From Lotus japonicus (lineage: Eukaryota > Streptophyta > Magnoliopsida > Fabales > Fabaceae): a stretch of DNA of 64,000 nucleotides. The stretch lies in the NCBI RefSeq assembly GCF_012489685.1, contig NC_080046.1, forward strand, positions 39,581,176-39,645,175. The letters are read 5' to 3'. Positions 35,522-47,170 of the stretch are shown piece by piece (the first letter of the stretch is position 1; each line of letters starts with the position of its first letter). Made by a program: the position numbers and the translations under genes. The notes below the pieces were generated by a model. The model made no database searches. It worked only from the letters and a program-made list of their open reading frames with translations, and was not told the origin of the DNA.

Positions 35522-37796
35522 GTAACAATGGAGATAGTAGTCTTGATCCTGCACTGGTTGCTGATTTGATCAAAATGGTTGATGAATTTAATCGTTTAGC
35601 TCAAACGTTTAGAAAAGTCTGTGATTATGTCGAACAAGGTGATGCTGAGAATGTTTCTTTGAGATTATTCAGGAGTTGTTTAGTTGATCCCAACATATAC
35701 AATCTTCCAAGTGGCCAATCTTCCAAGTGTTTAGTTGGTGATTTTGATAGTTCTGATTGTGGGCGTGATATTATTCTTCGTACCAAGAATGGCCATTTTC
35801 AAAGGATTTATGAGAATCATTCTTCCTTCCTTCCCTTGCAATACCCGATTCTTTTCCCATACGGTGAGAAAGGTTTTTCTGATGATATTGATTTTGCAAA
35901 TGCTTATAATGTGAACACAGACCCTAGGCGTGATAACATTTCATTGCGTGAATGGGTTGTATTTCGGCTCTTTGAAATGCGGTTTGAGTGCAAGAGAATA
36001 TTCTTATCTAAACGGTTGTTCCAACAATTTGTGGTTGACTGCTATTCAATGGTTGAGTCTCAGAGATTGTATTACTACCGCAACAACCAAACAAGTATTA
36101 GAAGACATTTTCTTGAAGGAATTGAAGAAGCAATGACACGTGGTGATACTTGCTCATCAACTGTTGGATCAAAAGTCTACCTTCCTGCATCTTTTAAGGG
36201 AGGCAAGCGTGATATGTTCAACAATTGCCAAGATGCCATGGCTATCTCCAACACTTATGGGTATCCTGACCTTTTTTTGACAATGACTTGCAATCCTAAA
36301 TGGCCAGAAATTGATAGACATCAGATCGACCCGACTTAGCCTGTCGTGTCTTCCATATGAAGTTAAATGCATTAATCATTGATTTAAAGAATGGTGATTT
36401 CTTTGGAAAGGCTATTGCAGGTATGTTTTAAGTCAAAGTTATAGTATATAATAAGTTATATGACATAATATAATATTCAATTATGTTATGTTGGATTTTT
36501 TTAGTGAATGTATAAATGGTCTATCATTTAAATGCCACCACTCTGGTATTATTTTTAGGCACATATAATATTGAGTTTCAAAAAAGAGGATTGCCTCATG
36601 CTCATATTCTACTGTGGCTTAGCACGGAAAACAAGTTACGCTCTCCTAATATGATTGATTCTGTTATTTGTGCTGAGCTGCCTGATCCTGAGCGTTTTCC
36701 AAAATTGTTTGAGTGTGTATCCAACTATATGGTTCATGGTCCATGTGGATTGAGTAACAGAGATTCTCCTTGCATGAAGAATGGTCATTGCTCGAAATTC
36801 TTCCCCAAAACATTTGTAGGAGCAACAACGTTCGATAGTGATGGTTATCTGATATATAAAAGAAGAAACACTGGTGTAGACACTATCAGGAAAGGAGTTC
36901 CTTTGGACAATAGATATGTTGTTCCTTACAATCCAAAGTTGTTGATGAAATATCGTGCACATATTAACATTGAGTATTGCAATAAAGCCAACTCCATAAA
37001 ATATTTATTTAAATACATTAATAAGGGAGTTGATCGGGTCACAATGTCAATGTCTGTGCCCCCAGCAAACAAGGATCGAGAAGAAGAAGTGGATGAAATT
37101 AAACAATACTATGATTGTAGATATCTCTCACCATGTGAAGCTCTATGGAGATTATTTGGATTTGAAATCCATTACAAGTGGCCACCTGTGAAGAAACTCA
37201 TTTATCACTTGCCCAAGAAACAAGTCGTCTTATTCAAAGAAGAACAACCCCTTCGGAACGTGTATCGAAAGAACAAATTGAAGGATAGCATGTTCACTGC
37301 GTGGATGGTCTCAAATGCGAAGTATGCTCAAGGAAGGCACTTGACATATGCTGAATTTCCAGCTGCATTTGTATTTGATGAAAAAAGGAAAGAATGGAAA
37401 CCAAGGCAACAAGGCTTTACTATTGGTCGGATTAACTTTGTCGCTCCGGGATGCGGTGAGTTATACTACTTGCGACTTTTATTGACTTTTCAATGAGGTT
37501 GCATAAGCTATGATGCTTTGAGAACACATAAAGATCACACCTATGAGACTTATCGAGATACATGTGATGCAATGGGTTTGTTAAAAGCTGATCGGGAATT
37601 CATTGATGCTATAAACAATGTAGCTACAATATCCTCAGCCGTGCATGTAAGGAACTTATTTGCTACGTATTTACTGGGTAACACACTAAGTAATCCTTTG
37701 AATGTCTGGAATAAAACATGGCAAGAACTTGCCGATGATATTCAGTATGATCTCCGAAAGACTCATAGCAAACCAGGTATTAATGTTGTGCATTAA
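35522..37796 (+). pseudogene. Helitron Rep (HUH nuclease) region, broken
   Basis: Coding from 35522 holds the Helitron-like N domain (YPILFPYGEKGF, REWVVFRLFEMR, FLTMTCNPKWPEI), with a frameshift near 36337 and a likely intron 36421-36559. The HUH motif is GLPHAHILLW (near 36589). The two catalytic-type tyrosines are in KYLFKY (Tyr codons 37002 and 37014), matching the family pattern YxxKY. A TGA at 37494-37496 replaces an expected Arg. The frame continues to a donor-like site near 37785 (SKPG|GTATT). Rep nicks and rejoins single strands during rolling-circle transposition (family knowledge). Confidence 0.85.
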
Positions 37797-37921
37797 ACTT
37801 ATTTAATTTTGTCATATATATTTAGTGTATGTTTGATTGTTATACTAGATTCCATATTCCTAAGTTTGAAGATTTTATTTCTTTAAAAGAGATTTAGTTA
37901 TTGCATTTATGAAATTATTGG

Positions 37922-39593
37922 TAGATTTGGTTATTGAAGAAAATCGTCTTAAGGACCTGTGTTTAATGGAGATTGAAAAGATTTTAATGGTCAATGGAAA
38001 ATCCCTTAAGGATTTTTCTGGGATGCCTTGGGTTGAAGCTAACACCTTGGTTGAGTATGGAAATGTGTTGCTTCTCAACGAGCTCAATTTTGATGCCGTA
38101 GAGATGAGTCGGTTGCATGAAGAATGTTTTGGCAAGTTGAATGATGGCCAATCCAAAATATATGAGGAAATTATTGCTGCTGTAAATTCAAAAAATGGTG
38201 GCTTTTTCTTTGTGTATGGATATGGTGGAACTGGGAAAACCTTTTTATGGATGACTTTGACGTACAAACTAAGGTCTGAGAAGAAGATTATATTAAATGT
38301 TGCATCAAGTGGCATTGCATCCCTTTTACTACCAGGTGGTAGGACAACTCATTCATTATTTTCCATTCCGCTTGCTTTGAATGAGGACTCCTGTTGTGGG
38401 ATACCATTAGGAAGTCCTAAAGCCGAATTGTTGGAACTTGCTAGCTTAATCATTTGGGATGAGGCACCAATGGTTAGCCGGTATGCTTTTAAGGCTTTAG
38501 ATAGGACTTTGAGGGATATAATGAAGTCCAAAATCAATGGCAATTCTAATATTCCATTTGGGGGGAAGGTTGTTGTTTTGGGCGGTGACTTTCGTCAAAT
38601 TCTACCCGTCATTCCCAAAGGTAGGCGAGCAGAAATAGTTATGTCAACAATTAACTCCTCACGTTTGTGGCGCTTTTGCAAGGTGTTGACTTTAACTGAG
38701 AATATGAGGTTGATGACCAATAAATGCTCTCCAGTTAATGACGAAATTAAAGATTTCGCAACGTGGGTTTTGGATGTTGGTGATGGTAATTTGGGTTATT
38801 ATAATGATGGTCAGTCTGACGTTCGAATTCCTAATGATTTGTTAATCCAACAAACTTCGAACCCTATTGCAGATATTGTTCAATTAATGTACCCTGATAT
38901 TCTTCAAAATGTTGGTTCTGTAGAATACTGTTCTGATAAAGCAATTCTTGCTCCAACTCTAGATGCTGTTGATTCAATCAATCAATATGCATTGTCATTA
39001 TTTCCCGGAAATGAAAAAACTTATCTTAGCTCTGATTCAGTATGGAAAGTCAATGAAGAAATTGGAATTGAAGCTGATTGGTTAACCACTGAATTTTTAA
39101 ATGGTATTAGAAGTTCTGGGATTCCTGATCACAAGTTGGTTCTTAAAGAAGGTGTACCTGTTATGCTCATGCGAAATCTAGACATTTCTACTGGTTTATG
39201 CAACGGTACAAGACTTATTGTTGACTACCTTGGTCCAAATGTAATTGGTGCTACCGTTCTCTCTGGGACACTTATTGGAAAGTTGTTTATATCTCTAGGA
39301 TGAATTTGATGCCATCTGATGAAAGAATGCATATTAAGTTCCAAAGAAGACAGTTTCCTTTAATTGTGTCTTTTGCGATGACCATTAACAAAAGTCAGGG
39401 GCAATCATTATCTCAAGTTGGTGTCTATTTACCAAAGCCAGTGTTTTCTCATGGGCAATTGTATGTTGCTATTTCCAGAGTTAAGAGTAGAGATGGTTTG
39501 AAGATATTAATATGCAATGAAGACAGTAGCCAAGGAGATGTTACTAAGAATATTGTCTTCATAGAAGTTTTTCAAAAGATTTACAATTATTAG
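37922..39593 (+). pseudogene. Helitron PIF1-like helicase region, one frameshift
   Basis: Begins after an acceptor-like TTGGTAG with DLVIEENRLKD. Walker A GYGGTGKT is at 38218-38241; then Walker B IIWDEAPM, GGDFRQILPVI, TENMRL, and motif VI near 39370-39480 (TINKSQGQSL, YVAISRV). One base is out of frame near 39285, so the last 97 codons read in another frame (39300-39593, ending at TAG). PIF1-type SF1 helicases unwind DNA 5' to 3' and form the C-terminal half of Helitron proteins. All helicase signature residues seem retained. Confidence 0.88.
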
Positions 39594-39777
39594 TTTGTAT
39601 CTTTTTCTGATTTCTTTTTCTAATATGGTGTGGTTTTCATATTGCTTCAAAGTTGACCGAAATCTATAATATTTTTTTATATTCCAATTTGTGTAAGCTC
39701 TCATATTGATTTTCTCATTACTGATTGTGGAGAACAATAGTGAAAATTATGGGTGAAATATAGTTAGCATATGTAAG

Positions 39778-39780
39778 CAA
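39778..39780. repeat. Target-site duplication CAA (left)
   Basis: Repeated at 43411-43413; 3 bp is typical of CACTA elements. Confidence 0.8.
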
Positions 39781-39799
39781 CACTACTAAAAAAAAGAGA

Positions 39800-40110
39800 T
39801 TTAGCGACGGATTTTAGCGAGGGAAACAAATCCCTCGCTATTAGCGACGGACCGCGACGGAATTAGCGACAGATGCATGGTCTTGGAACTAAAAACGTTA
39901 TTTTATAATATAGCGACGGATTTAGCGACGGATGATTAACCTCGCTGTTAATCCGTCGGTAATTCCCTCGCTAATATTATTTAAATATTTTATCTTGCAA
40001 TTTAGCGACGGATTTTAACCGTCGCTGATGTCCTCCCGTCGCAAATTCCCTCGGTGAATTTTGTAATATGTTAGCGACGGAAGCTCACGGAAATTCCGTC
40101 GCTAAATATA
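39800..40110. repeat. Left subterminal TAGCGACGG array of the CACTA element
   Basis: About ten copies of TTAGCGACGG or its complement (CCGTCGCTAA), some degenerate (AGCGAGGG). Confidence 0.85.
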
Positions 40111-40479
40111 TTGTTTTTAAAAATAAACAATTGTGTTCCTTGATTCGAACCCGGGACTTGTCTTCAGAACAGAAGCCTTAGCCATTTGAACTAGTATACA
40201 TTTTATGTTATATGATGAAATATATATACATTTTCAACTATACAAATACTAGTTGGTTAAAAATTTTCAAGTCCAAACACAAATAATCCATTCACTCATA
40301 CTCTCTCAGAAAAACCCTAACACTCTATCTCTCTTTAGCAGGTACTTCTTCTTCTTCTTCTTCCTTCACAATTCACATCGCTCTCCCTCTGATTCTAAGT
40401 TCGATTTCTCGATCTCTCTCTCCGTTCATCGTTTTCGCGTGTTCGTTCTGCATCGTAGCTCTCCTCTCGGTCTCCAATC

Positions 40480-40733
40480 ATGGCCAAAGGCGTGATATCT
40501 GAAGAAGAAGGTAAACCCTAGAAATCCCCCCAATTCCTCTTTGCTATTACCCTAATTTCACTTCATATTGCATCTTGAAGCTTATTGAAACCCTAATTCG
40601 GTTTTTTTTTCTTTTTTGGCTTCTGCAATGCGTGCAGACGAGGTTGAACTCGACGAGAATGAGAGGGAACTCGTTGATGGGGAAGAATTGGAGGGTCGTG
40701 ACATGGACGATGACGACGAGGATGAAGAAGAAG
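40480..40733 (+). pseudogene. Captured 5' gene end: leader and two acidic exons
   Basis: A CT-rich leader (from about 40300) precedes ATG 40480. Exon 1 is 40480-40510 (MAKGVISEEE, donor GTAAAC). Exon 2 is 40638-40733 after TGCGTGCAG and encodes DEVELDENERELVDGEE, then MDDDDEDEEE, with donor GTATGA. A phase-1 junction joins them. I do not recognise the donor gene; the product would be a very acidic N-terminus. It may serve as the promoter and first exons of the CACTA transcript. Confidence 0.5.
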
Positions 40734-41408
40734 GTATGAAAATTTTGCCCCTTGATGGTTTTTTGTTTGTTTGTTCCAAATTCTCTGAAGTGTTGGCTGT
40801 GTTTCTGGGCATTTTTAGAAAACTAGGGTTTCGACCTCTAGATTGGGTTTTGCTCATGTTGTACTGTTTGGCGGTTGGGAAGAATCGTGGTCCTTGTTAA
40901 ATGCAGAAACAGTTCAATTTGTTAGGTTGATGGCGTGTGTTTAGAAACGAAAACTAACTTGTGCATTTGTTAGGTTGATGGGTGGGGGTCAATTCTTCTC
41001 ATAGACTAAGGGAGCAATAATTATGATTTTCAAGATCTCACCTTACCAATTGGTCAGTGTTCTTTTAATTTTATTGCTCTGTCTTTTGATTTGTATATTT
41101 GAAAAGCCATAGCCTTGCTGTTGATTGATTCCAAGTTTATGCATCTTTGATGATTCCATTGCCATTGTCTTGCACAGGCTTCAACTGTAATTTTGATAGT
41201 TTGCATCAGATGAATAACTTTATAACATTGCAGATTAAGGTTCAAAATATTTTATAGTTGTCATTTTGATCTATTTCGTGTGCTGGATCTTATCAAAACT
41301 CATTTTTGGTCTTGATTATGTGCTTAATTAGGAGGACATGGTCTTTAATTTTCAGCCTTAGCTATCTCTCATTCTCAATTACGTTCTAAGGATGGGATTA
41401 GGAGAAAG

Positions 41409-41591
41409 ATGTTCAGCAGGAGACTCACAAATATGGAGAATCCTAACTTCATCTACTCAGTGGAGGTCATGGAACCTAAAGGGGTAAAGGTGATTGTGAA
41501 ACCCAAAAGTTTGGTATTTAACCAAACAAATAAGAGGTTGGGTTACATGGTGCATTTTTTTGTCAAGAAAAATAGTACAAAAAGGTGCTGA
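41409..41591 (+). pseudogene. Subtilase C-terminal (fibronectin III-like) fragment
   Basis: A 60-codon open stretch with MENPNFIYSVEV, PKGVKVIVKPKSLVFNQTNK and YMVHFFVKK. It matches the C-terminal fibronectin-like domain of plant subtilisin-like proteases (pattern N..Y.V.V..P.GV.V.V.P..L.F). The catalytic part is absent. A captured piece within the CACTA element. Confidence 0.6.
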
Positions 41592-42126
41592 TATGATGAG
41601 CTTTGCAAAAAGGTTGCATACTGAAACTGCAAATGACATTCATGACACTAGAGCAAAAACAGACTGAATATTTGCTCTTCAGCTAGCCCTTAGCTTGGAC
41701 CATTTTTCTGGTGATCAGATAAATTTAGATGCAAAAACATACTGAATATTTGCTCTTCTTTTTCTGGTATGAGCAAAAGTTTATGTATTAAAATGCTGGC
41801 ATCACTGTCTTAGTGTGCAGACCTTAAAATAAATGCTCCAAGCTTCTAAGATTAATCAGGCATTATATGCATTTTTTTTAACACTTATCACTTTTTCATT
41901 CACAAAACCTTATCTGATTGAACACAAGGTGGACTGATTTTATGCAGGGTTTAAGTTCTTTAGTAGCATGCTGGAGATGTGAAAGAACATGTGGATGCTC
42001 TTTAGATCAAATGGGGAGTTTTTTGATTCAAAATGAACATAGTTGGAATAGAGGTACTCTTTTTCCCTTCTATTCTTGCTACAATGGCCTGCATCCTTCT
42101 ACTGATTGAGTTACGTTTATGTTGCA

Positions 42127-42842
42127 GAGGAAAACATGTATTTAGAGACATTGGAACCATCAGATGACATTGGTGCCACAAGCGTTAGGTATTTGTTGTC
42201 AATTTACACACTTCTCAGATGTTAACTTGTTAGGGATTTATGGTGTTTTTTGAGATTTTTTTGGTTTGTTTCAGACTTAGGAGACCGAATCAGATTGGAT
42301 TTGTTGTTTTTCTATTATTATTGTGCCTGTGTTTCAAACTGTGCTAAACTAGTGCTGAATTTGTTCTTTTTTAGAACAAAAACATGTGTATTTGGACATC
42401 AGATTGATTTTGTTGTTTTAGTGCACAGTTTTTAATTTTTGTTTCAGCACTGTTATAAGAATTTCGAGTTGTTCTTTATTTAGTTTTTTTATCATACTGT
42501 TATGTTTTAGATTCTCTCTTTATCAAGTGTTAATTTGCTCATATTTTGATTCATTTGGGTGCTGTTAAAAAAAAGTAAGGCAGCGGTTCTGTTCAATTCC
42601 TTCATACAGGAGGATCCATTCCTTCATCTGAGCACTTTAGGAGATTAGTAAGTAACTCTTACCTTAATTTTTTTTTGAGACAAATAGTGTCTCTTGGATA
42701 TGTGCGATGTTACAAGTTTACATTTTTTATGCAGGAAAAATCAAGTGAAAAGAAACCTGATAATTGGGAATTATTTGAAATCACTCACAAACTAAAAAAT
42801 GATCCCACAAAATGGGTTTCCCCAGTAGCAGAGAAGATTGCG
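42127..42842 (+). pseudogene. Exon-like fragments, possible CACTA-associated transposase tail
   Basis: Exon-like 42127-42190 (ENMYLETLEPSDDIGATSV) follows TTGCAG and is followed by GTATTT. Exon 42735-42842 after ATGCAG encodes EKSSEKKPDNWELFEITHKL and TKWVSPVAEKIA, then donor GTAAGT. The ELFEITHK...W...AEKI pattern resembles the C-terminal region of plant En/Spm-type transposase proteins; the match is weak. The frame between them could not be joined cleanly. Confidence 0.42.
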
Positions 42843-42999
42843 GTAAGTTACTATATCTTTGTTCTTTAATTAGCCATCTTTATCTAACATTTTGTGGGAT
42901 GCAATTATATGTTATAAGTTGCTGCAATTTTTGTGTTCCCTGCCTGTTTTTGGTCTAGCTACTGTTAGTTTTGCACAGCCCTGTTGATTCTTTAATTAG

Positions 43000-43395
43000 C
43001 GGCGGATTTTGTCCCTCTCTAACATTTATAAATTAGAGAGGGAACTTTACAGGAAGTTAGCGACGGAAATATACGTTCCGTCTTAAATAGCGACGGAAAG
43101 GTCCGTCGCAAATAGCGACGTCATATATATTCCGTCGTAAATAGCAACGGAACCATCCGTCGCTAATAGCGACGGAAACATGCCTTAGTCATGTAAACAC
43201 ATTAGCGACGGAAAGAAATAAGTTTGCGACGGTATATTTCCGTCGCTAATAGCGACGGATATCATATTCCGTCGTTAATTTTTTAGCTACGCCCTTTTGC
43301 ACGGCGGATTCAGATCCGTCGCTAATTCCGTCGCTAAATGTTTAGCGACGGATTTTTGCTTATTTAGCGACGGATTTTGCCCGTCGCTAAATAGC
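43000..43395. repeat. Right subterminal AGCGACGG array of the CACTA element
   Basis: About a dozen AGCGACGG/CCGTCGCTA copies, many as inverted pairs, ending at the terminal repeat. Confidence 0.87.
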
Positions 43396-43410
43396 TTTTT
43401 TTTAGTAGTG

Positions 43411-43413
43411 CAA
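43411..43413. repeat. Target-site duplication CAA (right)
   Basis: Matches 39778-39780. Confidence 0.8.
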
Positions 43414-43823
43414 ATTAATATGAATATTTTCATATAAAGATTGTACCATAAGACATAAACGGTATATAGCAACATAATGGAGTGGTTTTCTAACTAAAAT
43501 TGCATTGTATAGTCAAGCAAGATAGTCAATAAAATGTGATTTAGTTTTATATGTCATTTCTCGCTCAACATAGTTGGCATACAAAATTATCATCATTCAA
43601 AAGCAGAGGAAAATAAGTTGTGGTTTATTATCATGAATGATATCTAAAATATCATAAGTCTAGATCAATTTGCTCAACTTCCAAATACATGAAAAAAATT
43701 CCTTTATTTAATTATCAGACGGAAAACAAGAAGATAAAGAAGCCAAAGATGCAAAGATCCAATACATGTCAGATTTTTCATCATGGTACTTAACTACCCA
43801 AGAATTGAAATAAAAAACATTCT
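43414..43823. other. AT-rich non-coding DNA
   Basis: Continuation of the Helitron 3' region after the CACTA element. No gene seen. Confidence 0.5.
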
Positions 43824-44381
43824 TTAAATTGTCTCTGAACTATCTATACTTGAAATGATTTCCTCCTCATTCTTTCGTTTGTAGTTGTACTGCACCTCAT
43901 TTTCATTCTCATCACAAATTCTTATATCATACATCCTTGTCCCCCTCCTTGAGAAGCAGATGTAGATATTTTTCTTTAGCTTAATACTTCGACGAATTTC
44001 ATAAAAACATCCTGCATAACGTGGATTTCCTTTATGAAAACCCATCTAAGCTTCGAAAATATTCCCAACAGGGTCCATCAATTCTATCTGATACTCCTGA
44101 AGTATTTCTGGATGAGTGTTAACAAACCATTCAGGAACATTGATATAGTCCTGCAAAAAAGAAGTTCAACTATAGATTTATTCAAAAGAAATTTATGGAT
44201 GATACTTAAGAGTTGTCATAGAAACTAACCTTGCTCTCCTTCAATTTAACAATGAATGATTCTTCGTTGTCCCAGAATTCTCTTATGGTGTTATTCTTCA
44301 TTTTGCAATGTTCTGGAATTTGCTCTTTTTCCACTGGAAGAAGCAGATGATATGGAATGGGTTTCTGATTTCCAATACCTC
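43824..44381 (-). pseudogene. Antisense B3-domain gene relic
   Basis: Minus strand. An exon about 44381-44230 reads KPIPYHLLLPVEKEQIPEHC and ends at a GTTAGT donor. The next exon, after TTTGCAG, runs 44150-43824: VPEWFVNTHPEILQE, LMDPVGNIFEA, stop TAG 44046-44048, then YAGCFYEIRR, KKNIYICFSRRGTRMYDIRI. This is the B3 layout (P..F, L.DP.GN, F...G...FD..I.D). The TAG stands where B3 relatives often have an aromatic residue. It differs clearly from the plus-strand B3 at 31314, so it is not a simple duplication. Probably carried by the Helitron. Confidence 0.55.
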
Positions 44382-45386
44382 CCTATTTATACAGGCAAAC
44401 ATCTATTCAGTTTTAGTTTCAAAACAAAATTGAAACAAATAAAAAATCTGGTCAACAAAGAAATAAATTATTGTACTTATACTTAAATTACGGTCAAAAA
44501 TCTACATAGGACAGTTCAAGTTTTTTTACTGATTGATTTTGAAATTGAGAAGGAATTAAAAATATTAATAAATACAATAATGATTTGTTTTTTAAAAAAT
44601 ATTTGGTGTATATAATATTTTAATACTAATCAGTAATAGAACAAGAATCTTATCATTATGCTGTTGAACTCAATCAGTTTCCATGTTCACCCCATGTAAA
44701 GCTGTTTGCATTGTGGCAGTGAATATATTTGGAACACAGTGCTGCTGGTCAATACTTCATAATTCCCATGGTTATCACAAACTTTTTGAATTTTGTTTTT
44801 TCTCATAACTATCCCCCTATACCCCTGCATGCAAGGCACCATCCAAGGGTTTCTGTTTTTTTTTTCTTTTGGTCAAAGTCTCATTCTCATTAAAAGGAGC
44901 CTAAGTGCACTCGAGCCAAACCGGCCCATTCATCCAAGAAAGGAAAACTGGCCATTTTTTAGCGCCTCCTGATTGACAAATAAAAAACACCTCCTGAAGA
45001 TTAAAAATTCATTGTATCCATTTCATTACTTTGGTGGCCTTTTTTGGTTTTTAGCCCAAGGTAAATTCTGCAATCTCTAACCAAAAACATTCTGCTACCA
45101 GCTATCCGTAATTGGCCCAATAACTTTTATTTCATATGTTATATTTATATGTGACTTTACTTGCCATGTACATCCAATATTGTGCATAATATCATTCATA
45201 TAAAGGGTGTAGCTATTACAAACTTGAAAACTATCCGAATAATCTCCACGTTGAAGGTGGGATGTACAAACATCGATGGAAAATAACTACGATCAGTAAC
45301 TACGTTTTATTGCAGTATTCCATATATATATCAATACTCATCTAAACTCAATTATAATGATTAGTGGTTAATTCAAACGAAAATTC
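44382..45386. other. Non-coding DNA
   Basis: AT-rich with no coding frames. Last part of the Helitron before its terminal hairpin. Confidence 0.5.
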
Positions 45387-45422
45387 CCCGTGCATCGCAC
45401 GGGTAAACGGGCTAAATACTAG
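45387..45422 (+). other. Helitron 3' terminus (hairpin plus CTAG)
   Basis: A perfect 7-bp stem with ATC loop at 45387-45403, 15 bases, then CTAG (45419-45422) followed by T. This matches the plant Helitron 3' signature (stem-loop close to CTRR, insertion at A^T). Confidence 0.88.
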
Positions 45423-45684
45423 TAATTATTAAAATGGTTGCTAACTTACACTCTCACTTAATTTTATGGAGGATAAATTAGCACTCAACACCTTTTATTT
45501 TAGAAAACAAACTTCAACACTCTTTTATTAAAACCAATTTAAATTAAAGGATATTTCTATAATTTTGTTTTTACATTTTTAAATTAAAATAATTAATTTA
45601 TCTCTCATCATTACATTTTCGTTCAACTCCTTCTACACATTTCTCATTTCTTTTTCTTCAATCAATATTATCTTTACTTTATAA

Positions 45685-45713
45685 CTAGAAATTAAACTCG
45701 TGCGTTGCACGAG
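45685..45713 (-). other. Second Helitron 3' terminus, minus strand
   Basis: The minus strand reads CTCGTGC-AAC-GCACGAG, TTTAATTT, CTAG, T. The element would extend to the right; its 5' end was not found. It lies 262 bp from, and faces, the first Helitron end. Confidence 0.75.
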
Positions 45714-47170
45714 TTTATTTTTAAGTTATGTGTCTATTATTTGTAAAATTAATATATGTAATATGAAAAAGTTATTGAATAGTAGATAATTAAGAATATG
45801 ATAATTAAATTGAAATGTAATTCAACTTTTTTATACACTTCATTTCCACATATATTTATCTCTATATCTCTTCTCTTATCATTTATCACATCTCATACTT
45901 TCTCTCTCTTACTTTTTTTTTTCTATCTCTCTCCTCCTAGACCTCTTTCCACCTCATTTTGAGGTGTGAACAAATAATTATTCAATGTAATTGCATTAAT
46001 AAAGTTTGATAAAATATTAATTGTACACTAATTTTTTAGTATATTAAAGCATATCTTTTTAGGGTTTAATAATAAAAATTATTTTCAATTAATTTGGTGA
46101 TCAATGTTTTAATAGTAATTAATGCACTTTCAATAATAAGTAAAGCGAGGAAAATAAAAAATTATAGCTGAATAATTTAGTCCGTGTTTGTGTAAAATCT
46201 TATGTAAAAGTAAAAAGACTTCTATAAAGTGGTATTTATCTCTTGCTTTCATGTTTTGGCTATTAAAACAGTTTTTCGTTGAAACTTTATGGGAAGTGTG
46301 CTAACGAAAGTTTGATGTTGAAACTTATTCTTAGTGACACGTATAAAAATCATATTATTTATTCCATAATGAGTATTTAATTAGTAGTTAATATGCAGTT
46401 TGTAAGAGCATTTACTTTTTAACTCAATTATAATTTAAGATAATAATTTATCTTATTTGATTAAATTTTATAGTTTTACAGAAAGTAAAATATTGTAAAA
46501 CTTCATAAGCACAATTTACAGACACAAATTGTTCAACCTAGTGAATGCATATTACAGTGGTTAAAATTAACTCTTTGAATCCCTGAAATTTAGTCTTTAA
46601 GGATTTCACTTTATGATAGACCTTCAACTTTCGCCACACTTAAGTAGAGCATGATTTCCTTAGTAAAGGATTCATGTGGTTAACGCAAAGAAATTGTAAG
46701 GACTTAGTTAAAACAATTCTTATACTCGTGTGCTATGATTATAGTGATATTAATGTGCAAAAGTGGAAGTTGGTTAAAAGTCATTCTTATTTTTTATTAA
46801 TTAAGAAACATTTTAGCTATATCGAATAAACTTCATAGTATACTAAATTTTTAGCCTATTTTAGGTGAGTGCAACAATGATAAACCGCACATGAGGTTAT
46901 AAACTCATATTAAATATTATTAACAAACATATTTTAAATTCAAATTATTATTATTATCAACCAAAATTTTTAAAATTATACAATTTTAACAAATAAATGT
47001 AATTAATTTTTTCTATTACTTTTTTATAATTACCATGTCATGCATAACATATTTGATATATATCTCCTAATTTAGTGACCTTAGTTTTTAATCTATTTAA
47101 TTTATTTATTATCATATACGCATTTATATAGGAAAATTATTCTTTGATAATATTCAGTAACAATAATTAC
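45714..47170. other. Very AT-rich non-coding DNA
   Basis: Probably the body of the minus-strand Helitron. It includes a CT-rich block near 45830-45985 ending TTGAGGTGTGAAC that recurs at 49180-49324. No gene seen. Confidence 0.45.

Larger units (their letters stand above)
39781..43410. mobile_element. CACTA (En/Spm) element with captured gene pieces
   Basis: Ends CACTACTAAAAAAAAG... and ...CTTTTTTTTAGTAGTG are inverted repeats, flanked by CAA. Both subterminal regions are packed with the same AGCGACGG motif in both orientations, the usual transposase-binding arrangement. Length 3630 bp. The interior carries exon-like pieces resembling different genes (40480-40733, 41409-41591, 42127-42842) but no full transposase, so it is non-autonomous. 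It sits in the Helitron's 3' part. Confidence 0.93.
33592..45422 (+). mobile_element. Autonomous-type Helitron, decayed (5' end unresolved)
   Basis: Contains a Rep-PIF1 helicase gene (33592-39593) and a typical 3' end: hairpin CCCGTGC-ATC-GCACGGG followed after 15 bases by CTAG and then T. The given start is the gene's ATG; the true 5' TC is upstream and may include the B3 exons at 31314. A CACTA element (39781-43410) inserted in the 3' non-coding part. The rolling-circle protein is broken by several stops, so the copy is dead on its own. Confidence 0.72.

Noticed and set aside
40582..40857. Serine-rich minus frame in the CACTA element
   Set aside because: Shadow of the acidic exon (GAC/GAG repeats) on the plus strand.
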